Shown here piece by piece: positions 52,538 through 61,347 of a DNA stretch of 64,000 nucleotides. A program made the position numbers and the translations under genes. This DNA comes from Hymenobacter taeanensis (GTDB lineage Bacteria > Bacteroidota > Bacteroidia > Cytophagales > Hymenobacteraceae). The stretch spans positions 1,983,501 through 2,047,500 of the forward strand of contig NZ_CP053538.1 in assembly GCF_013137895.1 (NCBI RefSeq), written 5' to 3'. The notes beneath the pieces were generated by a model, which saw only the letters and a list, made by a program, of their open reading frames with translations, had not been told where the DNA came from and made no database searches. How positions within the stretch are numbered: the stretch's first letter is position 1; every line of letters begins with the position of its first letter.

Positions 52538-53965
52538 TTACTTCAAGGAGAAGGTGATGGGCACGGTATACATAACATCAACAGCTTTCCCGTCTTGGCG
52601 GCCGGGGGCCCATTTGCCGGGCAGGTTGCGCACGGCATTCAGGGCTGATTCGTTGAGGGCCTGCGCTGCCGGGGTAATGATTTTTGTAGTCATCTGCTTC
52701 CCCCCTTCACCCGGATAAGTGACGTTGTACTCAACTCCTTTAGTGACCTCAGCTGCCTGGATGCTGCCATTGGAGGTTACAATGAAGCGCACGAATACGC
52801 GCCCTTCCAGCTTCTCGGCTTTGGCAATAGCCGGATAAACTACGGTTTTGCCTATATCAGCCAATAACTGGCTCTGCCCGCCCTGGTATTCGGGCATCTG
52901 CTCTACATAGGTGTAAGCGGGCGGGGGTGGTGGGGGCGGAGTGAGGGCTTCCTCGGGGGCAGAAGGTGGGGGTGGGGGCGGAGGGGTATCCTCCGCAGAA
53001 GCAGAAGCTTGTGAGGTGGGCCCCGCAGGCTCCATTGATTTTTCACAGGCTACCAGCAGCACTAGTGTTATGGTTAAGGGGGCCAGCAGCCATTGCTTCC
53101 AGCGCCGAACGGGAGATGATGAGGTAAGCATACGGATACGGGTAAGGGTGAAAGATTGGGTGAAGGATAGCGCCAGCGGTAGGTTAGGATGAAGCTGCCG
53201 CAGCGCCAACCGGGCCAGCAGGGTAGTGTAGGCTTCCGCTGCTGTAGTCGGCGACTGGCCTAGCGCGGCCTCGTCGGCCAGCAGCTCGTGAGTAAGCTCC
53301 AGCGCCTTTGGGTAGAAGTGCACAAAGGGGTTAAACCAGAGCAGTACTCGCGCCAGCTCCAGGCTCAGCCGCTCCAGGGAGTGCCGCTGTTGCACGTGCG
53401 CTACCTCATGGCGCAGGATTTGGGCGGCCTCAGCAGGGGAAAGTGCCAGCGTTTCGTCCCAGAAAATAAGGCGGCCGAAAGAGCTAACGGGGCGCCGCCC
53501 ACCCGTGTAGGCCAGGGTGTAGCCCGCGCCAGCTTCTCTGGGCCAGGTGCGCGCCAGGCGCCAAAGCTGCAGGAGTTGCCAGGCGCGGTGGCCCAGCAGC
53601 GCCAGCACTCCGGCTGCGTACACCAGTACCAGCCAGTACCCCCCGGCAGCAGTGCTGAGCGGGCCAGTAGCCTGAATAGTGATACCGGGAAGCACACCAC
53701 CTGTCAACAAGCCCGTGGCGCCAGGTGTGGCCGTTGCCCATATTTGCCGCCAGCTTGCCAGCCAAGGGCCAGCTGCCCCCAGCAGTAGCGGCACCACCAG
53801 CACCAGCCAGGGAGTGTACAGCAGGAAGCGCCGGTTGAACTGAAAGCAGCGCTCCTGGCGCAGCAGCAACTTATAGAACAGCCAGCAGGCCCCGAGTAGT
53901 ATGGTGTTTAGCAACAGCCAATTAACCAGGCTGCCCAGGTTCAGAAGTGGGAGGGAGAGAGTCAT
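52538..53965 (-). CDS. BlaR1-like M56 membrane peptidase with TonB C-terminal domain
   Basis: From ATG 53965 the protein has 475 residues. The N-terminal part has three membrane helices and a cytosolic M56 zinc site HEVAH at 186-190 (ILRHEVAHVQQRHSLERL) with ELLADEAAL further on. A fourth helix near 285 is followed by a Pro-rich segment (PPPPPPP twice) and a TonB-type C-terminal domain (AIAKAEKLEGRVFVRFIVTSNGSIQAAEV). In this Bacteroidota form the sensor domain of BlaR1 is replaced by TonB_C. Its start overlaps the blaI gene by 44 bp, so the two are co-expressed. Signal and target unknown. Confidence 0.88.
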   Translation of the reverse strand: MTLSLPLLNLGSLVNWLLLNTILLGACWLFYKLLLRQERCFQFNRRFLLYTPWLVLVVPLLLGAAGPWLASWRQIWATATPGATGLLTGGVLPGITIQATGPLSTAAGGYWLVLVYAAGVLALLGHRAWQLLQLWRLARTWPREAGAGYTLAYTGGRRPVSSFGRLIFWDETLALSPAEAAQILRHEVAHVQQRHSLERLSLELARVLLWFNPFVHFYPKALELTHELLADEAALGQSPTTAAEAYTTLLARLALRQLHPNLPLALSFTQSFTLTRIRMLTSSSPVRRWKQWLLAPLTITLVLLVACEKSMEPAGPTSQASASAEDTPPPPPPPSAPEEALTPPPPPPPAYTYVEQMPEYQGGQSQLLADIGKTVVYPAIAKAEKLEGRVFVRFIVTSNGSIQAAEVTKGVEYNVTYPGEGGKQMTTKIITPAAQALNESALNAVRNLPGKWAPGRQDGKAVDVMYTVPITFSLK

Positions 53966-54353
53966 CGGCTGATGGGGTTGCGGGTGGGTGCTGTTGAGCA
54001 TGACGAAGCAGCTCTTCTAGCTGCTGGGCATCCAGGTCTTCTTCCTTGGCGAAGAAGGACACGAGCCGGGAGAAGGAGCCCCCGAAGTAGCCCCCTAGCA
54101 ACTTGCGCAGCGAGAAACGCCGGTAGTCGTCTTGGGCTACCAGGGCGTGGTAGCGGTGCGTGCGCCCGAAGGCCTCATGGCCCACAAACCCTTTCTGCTC
54201 CAGAATGCGGATGATGGTAGAAACGGTGTTGTAGGCTGGGGTAGGGGCAGGTAGCTCGGGCAGTACATCTTTCACGTAAGAAGGACCGCGGCGCCAGAGT
54301 ACCTGCATCACCTGCTCCTCGGCGCGGGTTAGTTCAGGAAAGGTCTGTGACAT
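53922..54353 (-). CDS. BlaI/MecI-family repressor
   Basis: The 143-residue protein has the BlaI winged helix (LTRAEEQVMQVLWRRGPSYVKDVLPE...YNTVSTIIRILEQKGFVGHEAFGRTHRYHAL) and a dimerisation tail with FSLRKLLGGYFGGSFSRLVSFFAKEEDLDAQQLEELL. The upstream region has an inverted repeat (54381-54390 and 54408-54418) that may be the operator. It pairs with the BlaR1-like peptidase encoded next, which would relieve repression by cleavage. No beta-lactamase gene is nearby. Confidence 0.93.
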   Translation of the reverse strand: MSQTFPELTRAEEQVMQVLWRRGPSYVKDVLPELPAPTPAYNTVSTIIRILEQKGFVGHEAFGRTHRYHALVAQDDYRRFSLRKLLGGYFGGSFSRLVSFFAKEEDLDAQQLEELLRHAQQHPPATPSADDSLPPTSEPGQPG

Positions 54354-54380
54354 GGAAAGTGAATGAAGTACCTCAAGGTA

Positions 54381-54418
54381 TAACTAATTAATACGTTATG
54401 CAACTAATAATTTAGTTA
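54381..54418. promoter_or_regulatory. Candidate BlaI operator
   Basis: TAACTAATTA at 54381-54390 is mirrored by TAATTTAGTTA at 54408-54418 (one base inserted), about 28 bp upstream of the blaI start. Position and symmetry fit an autoregulatory site. Confidence 0.4.
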
Positions 54419-54550
54419 AACATAAAACAAACTTGGGTAGCTCAGCTACAACGCTTTTTTCAGGAAGCAAAAAAGGAGATGGAACCAGCGCCAGATGAAT
54501 TATTTGCCGGGCCTGATGTTGAGGATAATAGAAGTACTCAGCTCGAAAAA

Positions 54551-54558
54551 TATCTTTG
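54551..54558 (+). promoter_or_regulatory. -7 box TATCTTTG upstream of lipase-like gene
   Basis: TATCTTTG matches TAnnTTTG and lies 12 bp before ATG 54570, giving a very short leader. A clear -33 TTG is not seen. Confidence 0.4.
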
Positions 54559-54569
54559 TGAAGCCCCCT

Positions 54570-55799
54570 ATGTTCAGTAAACGCCCTGTGCGCGTACCTG
54601 CCGCGCTGCTTGCGTGGCTCTTTGTTTTTCTGGCAGCATCTACGGGTTGCAAAAGCGAGTCGCCCACGCCCGATGCTACCACAGCCCCAGCCGCTCCAAC
54701 GCCACCCGTAACTCCCCCGGCCAGCGTACTGGTAGGCAGCACCCTTATTGGGGAATACAGCCAGGCCACGCTAGCCAGCCGCGTAGGAGATGTACCGCTG
54801 GTAGGGGCTTTGGCCCGCTTGCCCATTAAAGTGTACCGGCTCACCTATACCACCCAGAACACTGATGGCCGCAGTATTACGGCCTCGGGGGCGGTGCTGG
54901 TGCCCGTAACAACCCAGCCAGTGCCGGTTATCAGCTACCAGCACGGCACCATTCGGCCCGATGATGAAGACCGGGCCCCCTCACACTATAGCCAGAGCAG
55001 CGAGCTATGGTCGGCGGTGTCGGTGCTGGCCTCTACCGGCTACGTGGTGTCGGCACCCGACTACATCGGCTACGGGGCCTCCAAAGATTTGCCGCACCCA
55101 TATGAGCACGCGGCCTCGCTGGCTTCGGCCTCCGCCGACATGCTGCGTGCCACCCGCGAGTTCTGTAAGCAGCAAAACGTGAAGCTGCTGGAGAAGAACT
55201 TTCTGCTCGGGTACTCTGAGGGTGGTTATGCTACCATGGCCCTGCACAAGCTGCTGGAAGAAAAGTATGCGTCGGTGCTGCCCGTAACGGCCAGTGCCCC
55301 CGGGGCCGGAGCTTACCATAAAACGGCTTTTGCCAAGTACATTATTAGTTCTGACCAGCCCTTGAATTTCCTGAGCACCTACGTGTGGGTGCTGGATACA
55401 TACAACCGCGTATACAAGCTCAACCGCCCGCTATCAGCGTATTTCAAAGAGCCTCACGCTACGCAGTTGCAGGCTAACCCGTTCAGCTCCGTACCCAGTC
55501 TGCCCAAGCAGCTGTTCACCGATGCTTTCCGCCAGAGCGTGCTCACGGACTCTGACCCGGCTCTTCTGGCTGCCTTCCGCGACAACGACATTTACGATTG
55601 GCAGCCCAAGGCGCCCACGGCCCTCTTCCACGGCACCGCCGATGATTACGTGCCCTACTTCAACTCTCAGGATGCCTATAAGGCCATGCAGGCCCGGGGC
55701 GCCAAGCAGGTAGAGCTGCGCCCCATTCAGGGCGGCAACCACTTCACGTCGGTAGCTACTTATACGTTGTCGGCCTACGCCTTCATCTCGCAGTTCTAA
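54570..55799 (+). CDS. Secreted lipase-like alpha/beta hydrolase lipoprotein
   Basis: From ATG 54570 the protein has 409 residues with a lipoprotein signal (LLAWLFVFLAASTGC) and a Pro/Ala linker. The hydrolase domain has the nucleophile elbow GYSEGGYATM (GxSxG), PDYIGYGASKDLPHPYEHA and, near the end, FHGTADDYVPYFNSQDAY (acid) and GGNHFTSV (His). The layout resembles secretory lipase (LIP) family members, which cut acylglycerols. It should be exported to the envelope. An in-frame ATG at 54495 gives no signal peptide. It ends at a very long hairpin terminator. Confidence 0.88.
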   Translation: MFSKRPVRVPAALLAWLFVFLAASTGCKSESPTPDATTAPAAPTPPVTPPASVLVGSTLIGEYSQATLASRVGDVPLVGALARLPIKVYRLTYTTQNTDGRSITASGAVLVPVTTQPVPVISYQHGTIRPDDEDRAPSHYSQSSELWSAVSVLASTGYVVSAPDYIGYGASKDLPHPYEHAASLASASADMLRATREFCKQQNVKLLEKNFLLGYSEGGYATMALHKLLEEKYASVLPVTASAPGAGAYHKTAFAKYIISSDQPLNFLSTYVWVLDTYNRVYKLNRPLSAYFKEPHATQLQANPFSSVPSLPKQLFTDAFRQSVLTDSDPALLAAFRDNDIYDWQPKAPTALFHGTADDYVPYFNSQDAYKAMQARGAKQVELRPIQGGNHFTSVATYTLSAYAFISQF

Positions 55800-55812
55800 A
55801 CTAGCTTAGGGC

Positions 55813-55874
55813 AGTACTCAGCAACAAAAAAGCCGTTTCCTGCCTCGGGAACGGCTTTTTTGTTGCTGAGTACT
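55813..55874. terminator. Long bidirectional hairpin terminator, 28-bp stem
   Basis: AGTACTCAGCAACAAAAAAG continuing to CCGTTTCC pairs with GGGAACGGCTTTTTTGTTGC, then TGAGTACT. The stem is nearly perfect over 28 bp with a 6-nt loop, far longer than needed for termination. Confidence 0.92.
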
Positions 55875-55883
55875 TCAGTGGAG

Positions 55884-56261
55884 TTAGCGCGTACCTACAG
55901 GCGTGGCCTTGGGCGCCCGGACCTGCCGGAACCACGCGCCGCTTAAAGCCGCTAGGCCACCCACTAAGCCGGCAATCAGCCCGGATAGTAGCACCAGCAG
56001 CGCAGCATTGCCTCCCAGAGGCAGCAAAGTAGCCAGCCGCTGCGCCAGCCGTTCCACGCCGTGCATGTTTAGCCACACCGCCGGAATCCACCAGCTCAGG
56101 CCAGCCCCCAGCAGCCCCGCCAGGAACGCTAGGCCACCCGAAGCTCCGCGCCAGGCAGCCAGCAGAAAGCAGATGGGCACAATGCACCACCATGGCAGCA
56201 GTAACTGGCCTAGCGCACAAACAATCAGCATCAGAAGCGTAAGAAGAGCAGAGGATTTCAT
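55884..56261 (-). CDS. Small membrane protein, hypothetical
   Basis: The 125-residue protein has four hydrophobic segments (LLTLLMLIVCALGQLLLPWW, IVPICFLLAAWRG, GGLAFLAGLLGAGLSWWIPAV, AALLVLLSGLIAGLVGGLAAL) and a basic tail. It may resemble small Bacteroidota proteins with no assigned function. It lies about 100 bp downstream of the penicillin acylase gene on the same strand and might form a transcription unit with it. Confidence 0.65.
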   Translation of the reverse strand: MKSSALLTLLMLIVCALGQLLLPWWCIVPICFLLAAWRGASGGLAFLAGLLGAGLSWWIPAVWLNMHGVERLAQRLATLLPLGGNAALLVLLSGLIAGLVGGLAALSGAWFRQVRAPKATPVGTR

Positions 56262-56366
56262 TGATAGAAGTTGATAAGAAGCACCGTTACTCCGAGAAAG
56301 TAACCTGCGAAATCAGGAGTGGACGCCGTAGGGCGGTAACAACAAGTAGGTAGATGCCGCATCTGG

Positions 56367-58868
56367 CTACTGGGCAGACTCCATTCGCCAGGCGGCCTGC
56401 AGCCGTGGGTGGTTTTCATCGGCGGCGCGCAGGAACACCAGCTCGTCCAGCTGTCCTTGGCGCCACTTCTCAATCATATCATCATAATACGCCGAAGCAG
56501 GGTTGCCGCTTTGCCCGCCGGGGAAGATACCATACGCCTTCACCTGCGGCCCCAGCGCCACCACCATCCGCCAGGAGGGGCCGTTGCGCGGGCCGGTGGC
56601 ATTCACGCTGCCGCGGCTGCCAGGGCAGTCAATATCCATACGCCCAAATCCGGGCAGGTTAGCTAAGTGGTTGATGTCAGTGCTCTTCTGGTTGGCCCAA
56701 CCCCATTTAGGGCCTATCGGCCCAAACTTGCGCGTGAGAGAATCAACCGCAAAGTGTAAAGAAGCCGCGAGCAACTCACGCGCGTTCTCACGCCTAGGAG
56801 TAGTGCGGTCGTCAATCCAGGGGCTGGCCGGAGCAGTTCCAAAGCGGGCCCCCATAGATTGACTTAGCAACAAACGATTGGTACGGTCTTGCGATGGGTA
56901 ACGCATTTCTAGGCCAGTCGCCTTTGCTCCAAAATCATCTTGCCACAGCCGGTCAACTAGGTTAGTGTACCACAACTCAAAAACAGACGCAGCCACGGCA
57001 TCAGACCGATACTCGTAGTCCCAATCAGCCAGCACCAGTATGGCCGCCCCTTCGGGGGAAGTAGGCGCAGGAAAAGGATATGCCCCGTCAGTTAGCTTAG
57101 TACCCACCATTGTTTCCAGCATCCAGGGCACCATTGTGCGGGCATTTACCCCCAGGTTGTCGTTTTGGAGTTGTCGCAGGCTGTCGGGGGTAGCTTTATG
57201 CATCTTCGCCAGGCGCTCATTAATGCGGTGGCCCCGGTCAGAGGGGGCGTAGTCCCAGCCCAGGTAGTAGGGGTAGTCTAGGCCTGCTGAGGGCTGGTTG
57301 GCCGACGACACAAAGCCACGCGCGGGGTTCTCTACGTGCGGGTTCTGCTCCATCGGAATCCAGCCCTGCCAGTCGTAGGCCTTATCAGTCCCATCCAGAA
57401 TAAACTTGCCTTGATCTGGCCATTTCAGCGGAAAGTGGCCATTGGGCCGAATGGCAAGCTCGTTTTGGTTGCTGGCGAAGATGAAGTTCTGGGCCGGGGA
57501 GCCGTAGGTTTTCAGGGCCGCGCTGTAGTCTTGGTAAGAGCGGGCACGGTTGAGGCGGTAGAATGCCAGTACTTCGTTGGCGCCATCGTGGGCGGTCCAG
57601 CGCATGGCGTGCCGGATGGGTGTCTGCTTGTTGAATACCTTCTCTTCCCGGTCGTACACAATGGGGCCATGGTGAGTGTAGAGCACCGTGTCGAGGCGGT
57701 CGGGCTGCCCGCGCACCACAATGCGCTCCACCACGCGCCGGATGGGTTTCCAGCGACCATCGTGCCAGTACTCGTGCATGGTGTTGTCCTTGAACTTGAG
57801 TTGATACCAGTCGAGCACGTCGCCGCCCACGTTGGTCACGCCCCAGGCCACGTTCTCATTAAAGCCAATAATCACGGCCGGCGCGCCCGGTATGGTTACG
57901 CCATACACGTTCACGCCGGGCGCCACCATTTGCACCTGATACCAGATGCTGGGCAGGTTGAGCTGCAAGTGCGGGTCGTTGGCCAGAATGGGCAGGCCCG
58001 AGGCCGTACGGCTGCCTGCCACCGCAAAATTGTTGGAGCCCAACTCAGCATCCGGCTCCCGCGCCGGCACCTTGTCTGATAGCGCCGCCTGAAACGACGG
58101 GGGCACTACGGGCACCGGCAGGGGCTTAAAGTTCAGCGGCGAGCCGGTGGGTACAATGGCGTCGGTACGGTTGGGGTAGTCGGGGAACAGGTCGTTTACT
58201 ACCGCGGGGCCGTACTTGCTCAGGATGTTGCTTAGGCGCAGGTCGTCGGAGCGGCCGCTCAGGTCCCAGGCCATCAGCTTCAGCAGCAACGCACACTTTA
58301 GCGGCTGCCAGGGCTCGGGGGCATAATCCAGGAGCTTATATTCAAAGGGGTAATCTTTGGGGGCGAGGCTGCTGATGTAGGCATTCACGCCTTCGGAGTA
58401 TGATTCCAGCACCACCCGCGTAATAGAATCCTGCAGCATGCTGCGCACGGAGTTTTCGGCCCCGTAGGCCAGTCCCATTCGCCGCTGAAATCTATCGTAC
58501 TCCAGCGCCTTCGGGCCCACCACTTCTGAGATGCGCCCGGCGGCCACGTGGGTCATAAACTCCATCTGCCAGAGCCGGTCGTGGGCCGTGAGGTAGCCCT
58601 GGGCGTAGTACAGGTCGTGCTCGTTCTCAGCGAAGATGTGCGGCACCCGCCGGTCGTCGAAGCGCACCCGCACTGGCGCGTGTAGGCCAGGTAGCTTGAG
58701 GGTGAGAGGCTTTTCAATTGCCTCAGCCGTTTCCCCGTTCTGCCAGAAGCCCCGGTAGGGGCTCAGCAGCTTGCCAATGGGCGGCACATCGCCCTGTTTG
58801 GTGTTCAAAACCCAAGTAAGGGTAAGCGTAATGAGCAGCGCGAGGCCAGCCTTGAGAATACGAAGCAT
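56367..58868 (-). CDS. Penicillin acylase family protein (Ntn hydrolase)
   Basis: The 833-residue precursor has an N-terminal membrane/signal helix (LKAGLALLITLTLTWVL), an alpha-chain region (PVRVRFDDRRVPHIFAENEHDLYYAQGYLTAHDRLWQME) and the autocatalytic site ELG|SNNFAVAG, making Ser278 the nucleophile of the beta chain. Later family residues are present (NDPHLQLNLPSIWYQVQM, GFNENVAWGVTN). Members cleave amide bonds of acylated amines such as N-acyl-homoserine lactones or penicillins. It is envelope-located. Substrate cannot be deduced. The small membrane protein at 55884 lies downstream on the same strand. Confidence 0.93.
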   Translation of the reverse strand: MLRILKAGLALLITLTLTWVLNTKQGDVPPIGKLLSPYRGFWQNGETAEAIEKPLTLKLPGLHAPVRVRFDDRRVPHIFAENEHDLYYAQGYLTAHDRLWQMEFMTHVAAGRISEVVGPKALEYDRFQRRMGLAYGAENSVRSMLQDSITRVVLESYSEGVNAYISSLAPKDYPFEYKLLDYAPEPWQPLKCALLLKLMAWDLSGRSDDLRLSNILSKYGPAVVNDLFPDYPNRTDAIVPTGSPLNFKPLPVPVVPPSFQAALSDKVPAREPDAELGSNNFAVAGSRTASGLPILANDPHLQLNLPSIWYQVQMVAPGVNVYGVTIPGAPAVIIGFNENVAWGVTNVGGDVLDWYQLKFKDNTMHEYWHDGRWKPIRRVVERIVVRGQPDRLDTVLYTHHGPIVYDREEKVFNKQTPIRHAMRWTAHDGANEVLAFYRLNRARSYQDYSAALKTYGSPAQNFIFASNQNELAIRPNGHFPLKWPDQGKFILDGTDKAYDWQGWIPMEQNPHVENPARGFVSSANQPSAGLDYPYYLGWDYAPSDRGHRINERLAKMHKATPDSLRQLQNDNLGVNARTMVPWMLETMVGTKLTDGAYPFPAPTSPEGAAILVLADWDYEYRSDAVAASVFELWYTNLVDRLWQDDFGAKATGLEMRYPSQDRTNRLLLSQSMGARFGTAPASPWIDDRTTPRRENARELLAASLHFAVDSLTRKFGPIGPKWGWANQKSTDINHLANLPGFGRMDIDCPGSRGSVNATGPRNGPSWRMVVALGPQVKAYGIFPGGQSGNPASAYYDDMIEKWRQGQLDELVFLRAADENHPRLQAAWRMESAQ

Positions 58869-59094
58869 AAACTACCAGATAGCAGGAGCTGGGAAGGTAG
58901 TAAATGCATTGTATTGTGCGGTAATTTGCCCTGCTCTACCGCTGTTCAAACGGCGCCGTAGCAGCGCCGCCCTTGGCCGGATATTCCTGAAAGCCCAGGG
59001 GCAGGCTAAAAGAGCCTCGACCGAACCACTTTAAGTACTCATCTAAGTCTACTATATTTTTAGGAGTTCCTAGATAGCCTGCGCAAAACGCAAC

Positions 59095-59121
59095 AAGCCG
59101 TTCCTGATGAAGGAACGGCTT
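59095..59121. terminator. Hairpin after rlpA-like gene
   Basis: AAGCCGTTCCT pairs with AGGAACGGCTT around a 5-nt loop. The T-run is poor on the minus strand, so termination may be weak. Confidence 0.6.
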
Positions 59122-59151
59122 ATTTATGAGGAGCTTCTGCCTGGAAGTGGC

Positions 59152-59973
59152 CTACAGGTTCTCACCCTGCCGGACCAGCCCGGCAATACCAATGCGCTGT
59201 AGTCGGAGCCGTGCTTGTTCAGCGTCGGCTTGCGTGGCAAAACGGCCCACTACCACCCGATTGAGTGGCTTGCCTGCGGGCGAGTTGGTGGCTACCGCAG
59301 TTACTATCAGCTTAGGCTCTAGGTGCTGAATTTTCTCCATCAGAGCCTGGGCGTTGCGCAGGTCGCCGAAGGTGCCGGCCTGAATAACGTACGTAGCAGC
59401 GGGCTCGGCCAGCAGCGCAACATCAGCGGCTTCGGTTTCGCCGGCCTGAATGTTGGTATGCACGCTTACCTCGGCGGTGGTAGTATCGTTAAGTAATACG
59501 CTCAGGTTCTCGGGCGCTTCAGTAGGGCCGAGAGGGGTGTCCTCGGGCATTACTTCCGCCACTACCGATACGGCACCGTGCGTGATAATACCCAGGGGCC
59601 GGGCGGCTACTTCAGACAAGTCCAGGATGCGCTGGTGGCGGAAGGGGCCGCGGTCTGACACGCGAACTACTACTGCCTCGCCGGTTTCGGGGTTGGTAAC
59701 GCGCAAGCGGGTGCCGAAAGGCAGGGTTTTGTGGGCGCAAGTGTACTTGTTGCGGTCAAACCGCTCACCGCTGCTGGTGCGGTGACCCTGATGTTCCTTT
59801 CCGTACCAGGAAGCGCGGCCCCGTAGTACGGCGGCCTTTTTGGCCGAAGCGGCCGGGGCTTTTTCATCATCACTTACCCGCATCGTACGGGCTACGGCCG
59901 AGAAGGCCGTCAGCAGCACGAGGAGCATGGCCATCATCAAGCCCGAGACATGCAGTCGTGTAGTCAACTTCAT
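59152..59973 (-). CDS. rlpA: RlpA-like septal-ring protein with SPOR domain
   Basis: The 273-residue protein has an N-terminal signal/membrane helix (GLMMAMLLVLLTAFSAVA), an RlpA double-psi barrel (RGRASWYGKEHQGHRTSSGERFDRNKYTCAHKTLPFGTRLRVTN...RVSDRGPF...DLSEVAARPLGI) with the catalytic Asp in VSDRGP, and a C-terminal SPOR domain (YVIQAGTFGDLRNAQALMEKIQ...LNRVVVGRFATQADAEQARLRLQ). RlpA cleaves denuded peptidoglycan glycans at the division site, and SPOR binds that substrate. Periplasmic. A -7 box lies upstream at 59999. Confidence 0.93.
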   Translation of the reverse strand: MKLTTRLHVSGLMMAMLLVLLTAFSAVARTMRVSDDEKAPAASAKKAAVLRGRASWYGKEHQGHRTSSGERFDRNKYTCAHKTLPFGTRLRVTNPETGEAVVVRVSDRGPFRHQRILDLSEVAARPLGIITHGAVSVVAEVMPEDTPLGPTEAPENLSVLLNDTTTAEVSVHTNIQAGETEAADVALLAEPAATYVIQAGTFGDLRNAQALMEKIQHLEPKLIVTAVATNSPAGKPLNRVVVGRFATQADAEQARLRLQRIGIAGLVRQGENL

Positions 59974-59998
59974 TTATTCTCTTGGTTGGTGAGTCCGA

Positions 59999-60006
59999 CA
60001 AATCTA
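59999..60006 (-). promoter_or_regulatory. -7 box TAGATTTG upstream of rlpA-like gene
   Basis: On the minus strand TAGATTTG matches TAnnTTTG, 25 bp before the start at 59973. The -33 element is unclear. Confidence 0.35.
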
Positions 60007-60355
60007 GGCGCAGCAACCAAACCACCTCATTCAGTACACTCGTATAAGGTCAGGCACTACTCATTAAATTTACCTTTTTCAAGAAATCTTGTATTTAAAT
60101 AATTCATTGTTGCTACACCAAATAGCTGATTGTGTTTCCCCAAGACGGATTTTGTATTCTTATTAGGCTTATTCCGGGGCGACAGAAAAATTAGACTATC
60201 AACGAATAAAAAAAATTTGGTGATACAGTGGAGAATGGAGCTAGAGGCAGGTTGCAAAAGTCTCGGAATTTTTATAAGAGTTAACGGTTCAGCTTAGCAC
60301 TTACTTAGGCAAGTAGCGGACAGGCAGCGTGATAGAGTAACGGCAGGTTTCAGCG

Positions 60356-60363
60356 TACCTTTG
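60356..60363 (+). promoter_or_regulatory. -7 box TACCTTTG directly before DUF72 start
   Basis: TACCTTTG ends 3 bp before ATG 60367. If used, transcription would start near the start codon, giving a leaderless or almost leaderless mRNA. Confidence 0.5.
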
Positions 60364-60366
60364 GGT

Positions 60367-61281
60367 ATGGATTTTGGCCGCCTTTCTGACCTGCGTTACG
60401 TAGACTTCCGCCTGCCCCCCGACCACCCCGAAACGGCCGGGGTATTGGCTCGGTCTCTGCCCGCCCAGCCTGCCCCACCGCGAGTATATGTGGGCTGCCC
60501 CATCTGGACTAACAAGGCCTGGCTGGGCACGTACTTCCCGGCGGGCATTAAAGATGCCGACTACCTGCACCACTACGCCCGGCAGTTCAACGGCATTGAG
60601 CTCAACACTACTCACTACCGCATTCCAGATGCTACTACGGTACGCAAATGGCGCGAGGCCGTGCCGGCTACATTTCGGTTTTGCCCTAAGTTGCCCCAGA
60701 GCATCAGCCACGACCGCGCCCTCTACAACGCCGACGACCTGACTGTATCGTTCTGCCGAGCTATTGAGGGCTTGGGTGAAACGCTAGGCCACGCCTTTTT
60801 GCAGTTGCCCCCCACGTTCGGGCCCGAGCATTTACGCCGCCTGGAGCGGTACCTTCTCGACTTTCCCGACTTTGTGCCGCTGGCTGTGGAGTTGCGCCAC
60901 CCCGCTTGGTTTGCCGATAAAGAGCTGCTAGCCTCAGTTTCGGCTATGCTGGAGGCTTTGGGCAAAGTGCTGGTGCTAAGTGATGTGGCAGGCCGCCGCG
61001 ACGTGCTGCACATGCGCCTGACCACATCCACTGCCTTTGTGCGCCTCAACGGCCACGGCCTGGTAGACTCTGACTTCCGCCGCGCCGACGACTGGGCCGC
61101 CCGCATTGCCAGCTGGCTGGAAGGTGGCCTACATACCGCTTATATATTTATTCACCAGAAAGATATTATGCATTCCCCGCTCTGGGCGCAGCACTTCCTG
61201 GCCCGACTGCATGAGCTGACTGGCCTACAGGTAACACCACCCCGTGTAATTCCGCAGCCAGTGCAGGGGAGCTTGTTCTAA
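60367..61281 (+). CDS. DUF72 (YecE-like) protein
   Basis: From ATG 60367 the protein has 304 residues of a TIM-barrel DUF72 domain: VYVGCPIWTNKAWLGTYFP, YARQFNGIELNTTHYRIPD, FRFCPKLPQSISHDR, FLQLPPTFGP, LAVELRHPAWF and IFIHQKDIMHSPLWAQHFL. The function of DUF72 is not established; relation to endonuclease IV-like barrels has been suggested by fold only. It has its own promoter-like box and terminator, so it is monocistronic. Confidence 0.9.
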   Translation: MDFGRLSDLRYVDFRLPPDHPETAGVLARSLPAQPAPPRVYVGCPIWTNKAWLGTYFPAGIKDADYLHHYARQFNGIELNTTHYRIPDATTVRKWREAVPATFRFCPKLPQSISHDRALYNADDLTVSFCRAIEGLGETLGHAFLQLPPTFGPEHLRRLERYLLDFPDFVPLAVELRHPAWFADKELLASVSAMLEALGKVLVLSDVAGRRDVLHMRLTTSTAFVRLNGHGLVDSDFRRADDWAARIASWLEGGLHTAYIFIHQKDIMHSPLWAQHFLARLHELTGLQVTPPRVIPQPVQGSLF

Positions 61282-61284
61282 ACC

Positions 61285-61327
61285 AAAGAGGCCTACACTC
61301 GCTGCTAGCTAAGGTGTAGGCCTCTTT
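61285..61327. terminator. Bidirectional terminator after DUF72 gene
   Basis: A 14-bp perfect stem (AAAGAGGCCTACAC / GTGTAGGCCTCTTT) with a 15-nt loop. The stem contains AGGCCTA. Confidence 0.85.
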
Positions 61328-61347
61328 GAGTTCCAGGAGAAAGTAGC

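Larger units (their letters stand above)
59974..60366. other. AT-rich intergenic region between divergent rlpA-like and DUF72 genes
   Basis: This 393-bp stretch is far more AT-rich than the window. It contains the two promoter-like boxes (59999-60006 minus, 60356-60363 plus). A 66-codon frame on the minus strand (60057-60257) has no family similarity or signal and is probably chance. Confidence 0.5.

Noticed and set aside
54495..54569. N-terminal extension of the lipase-like gene
   Set aside because: The extension contains the promoter-like box and would bury the lipoprotein signal.
57336..58079. 247-codon plus-strand frame inside the penicillin acylase gene
   Set aside because: Shadow of a well-supported gene.
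60057..60257. 66-codon minus-strand frame in the AT-rich gap
   Set aside because: No signal peptide, family or promoter support; composition is that of intergenic DNA.
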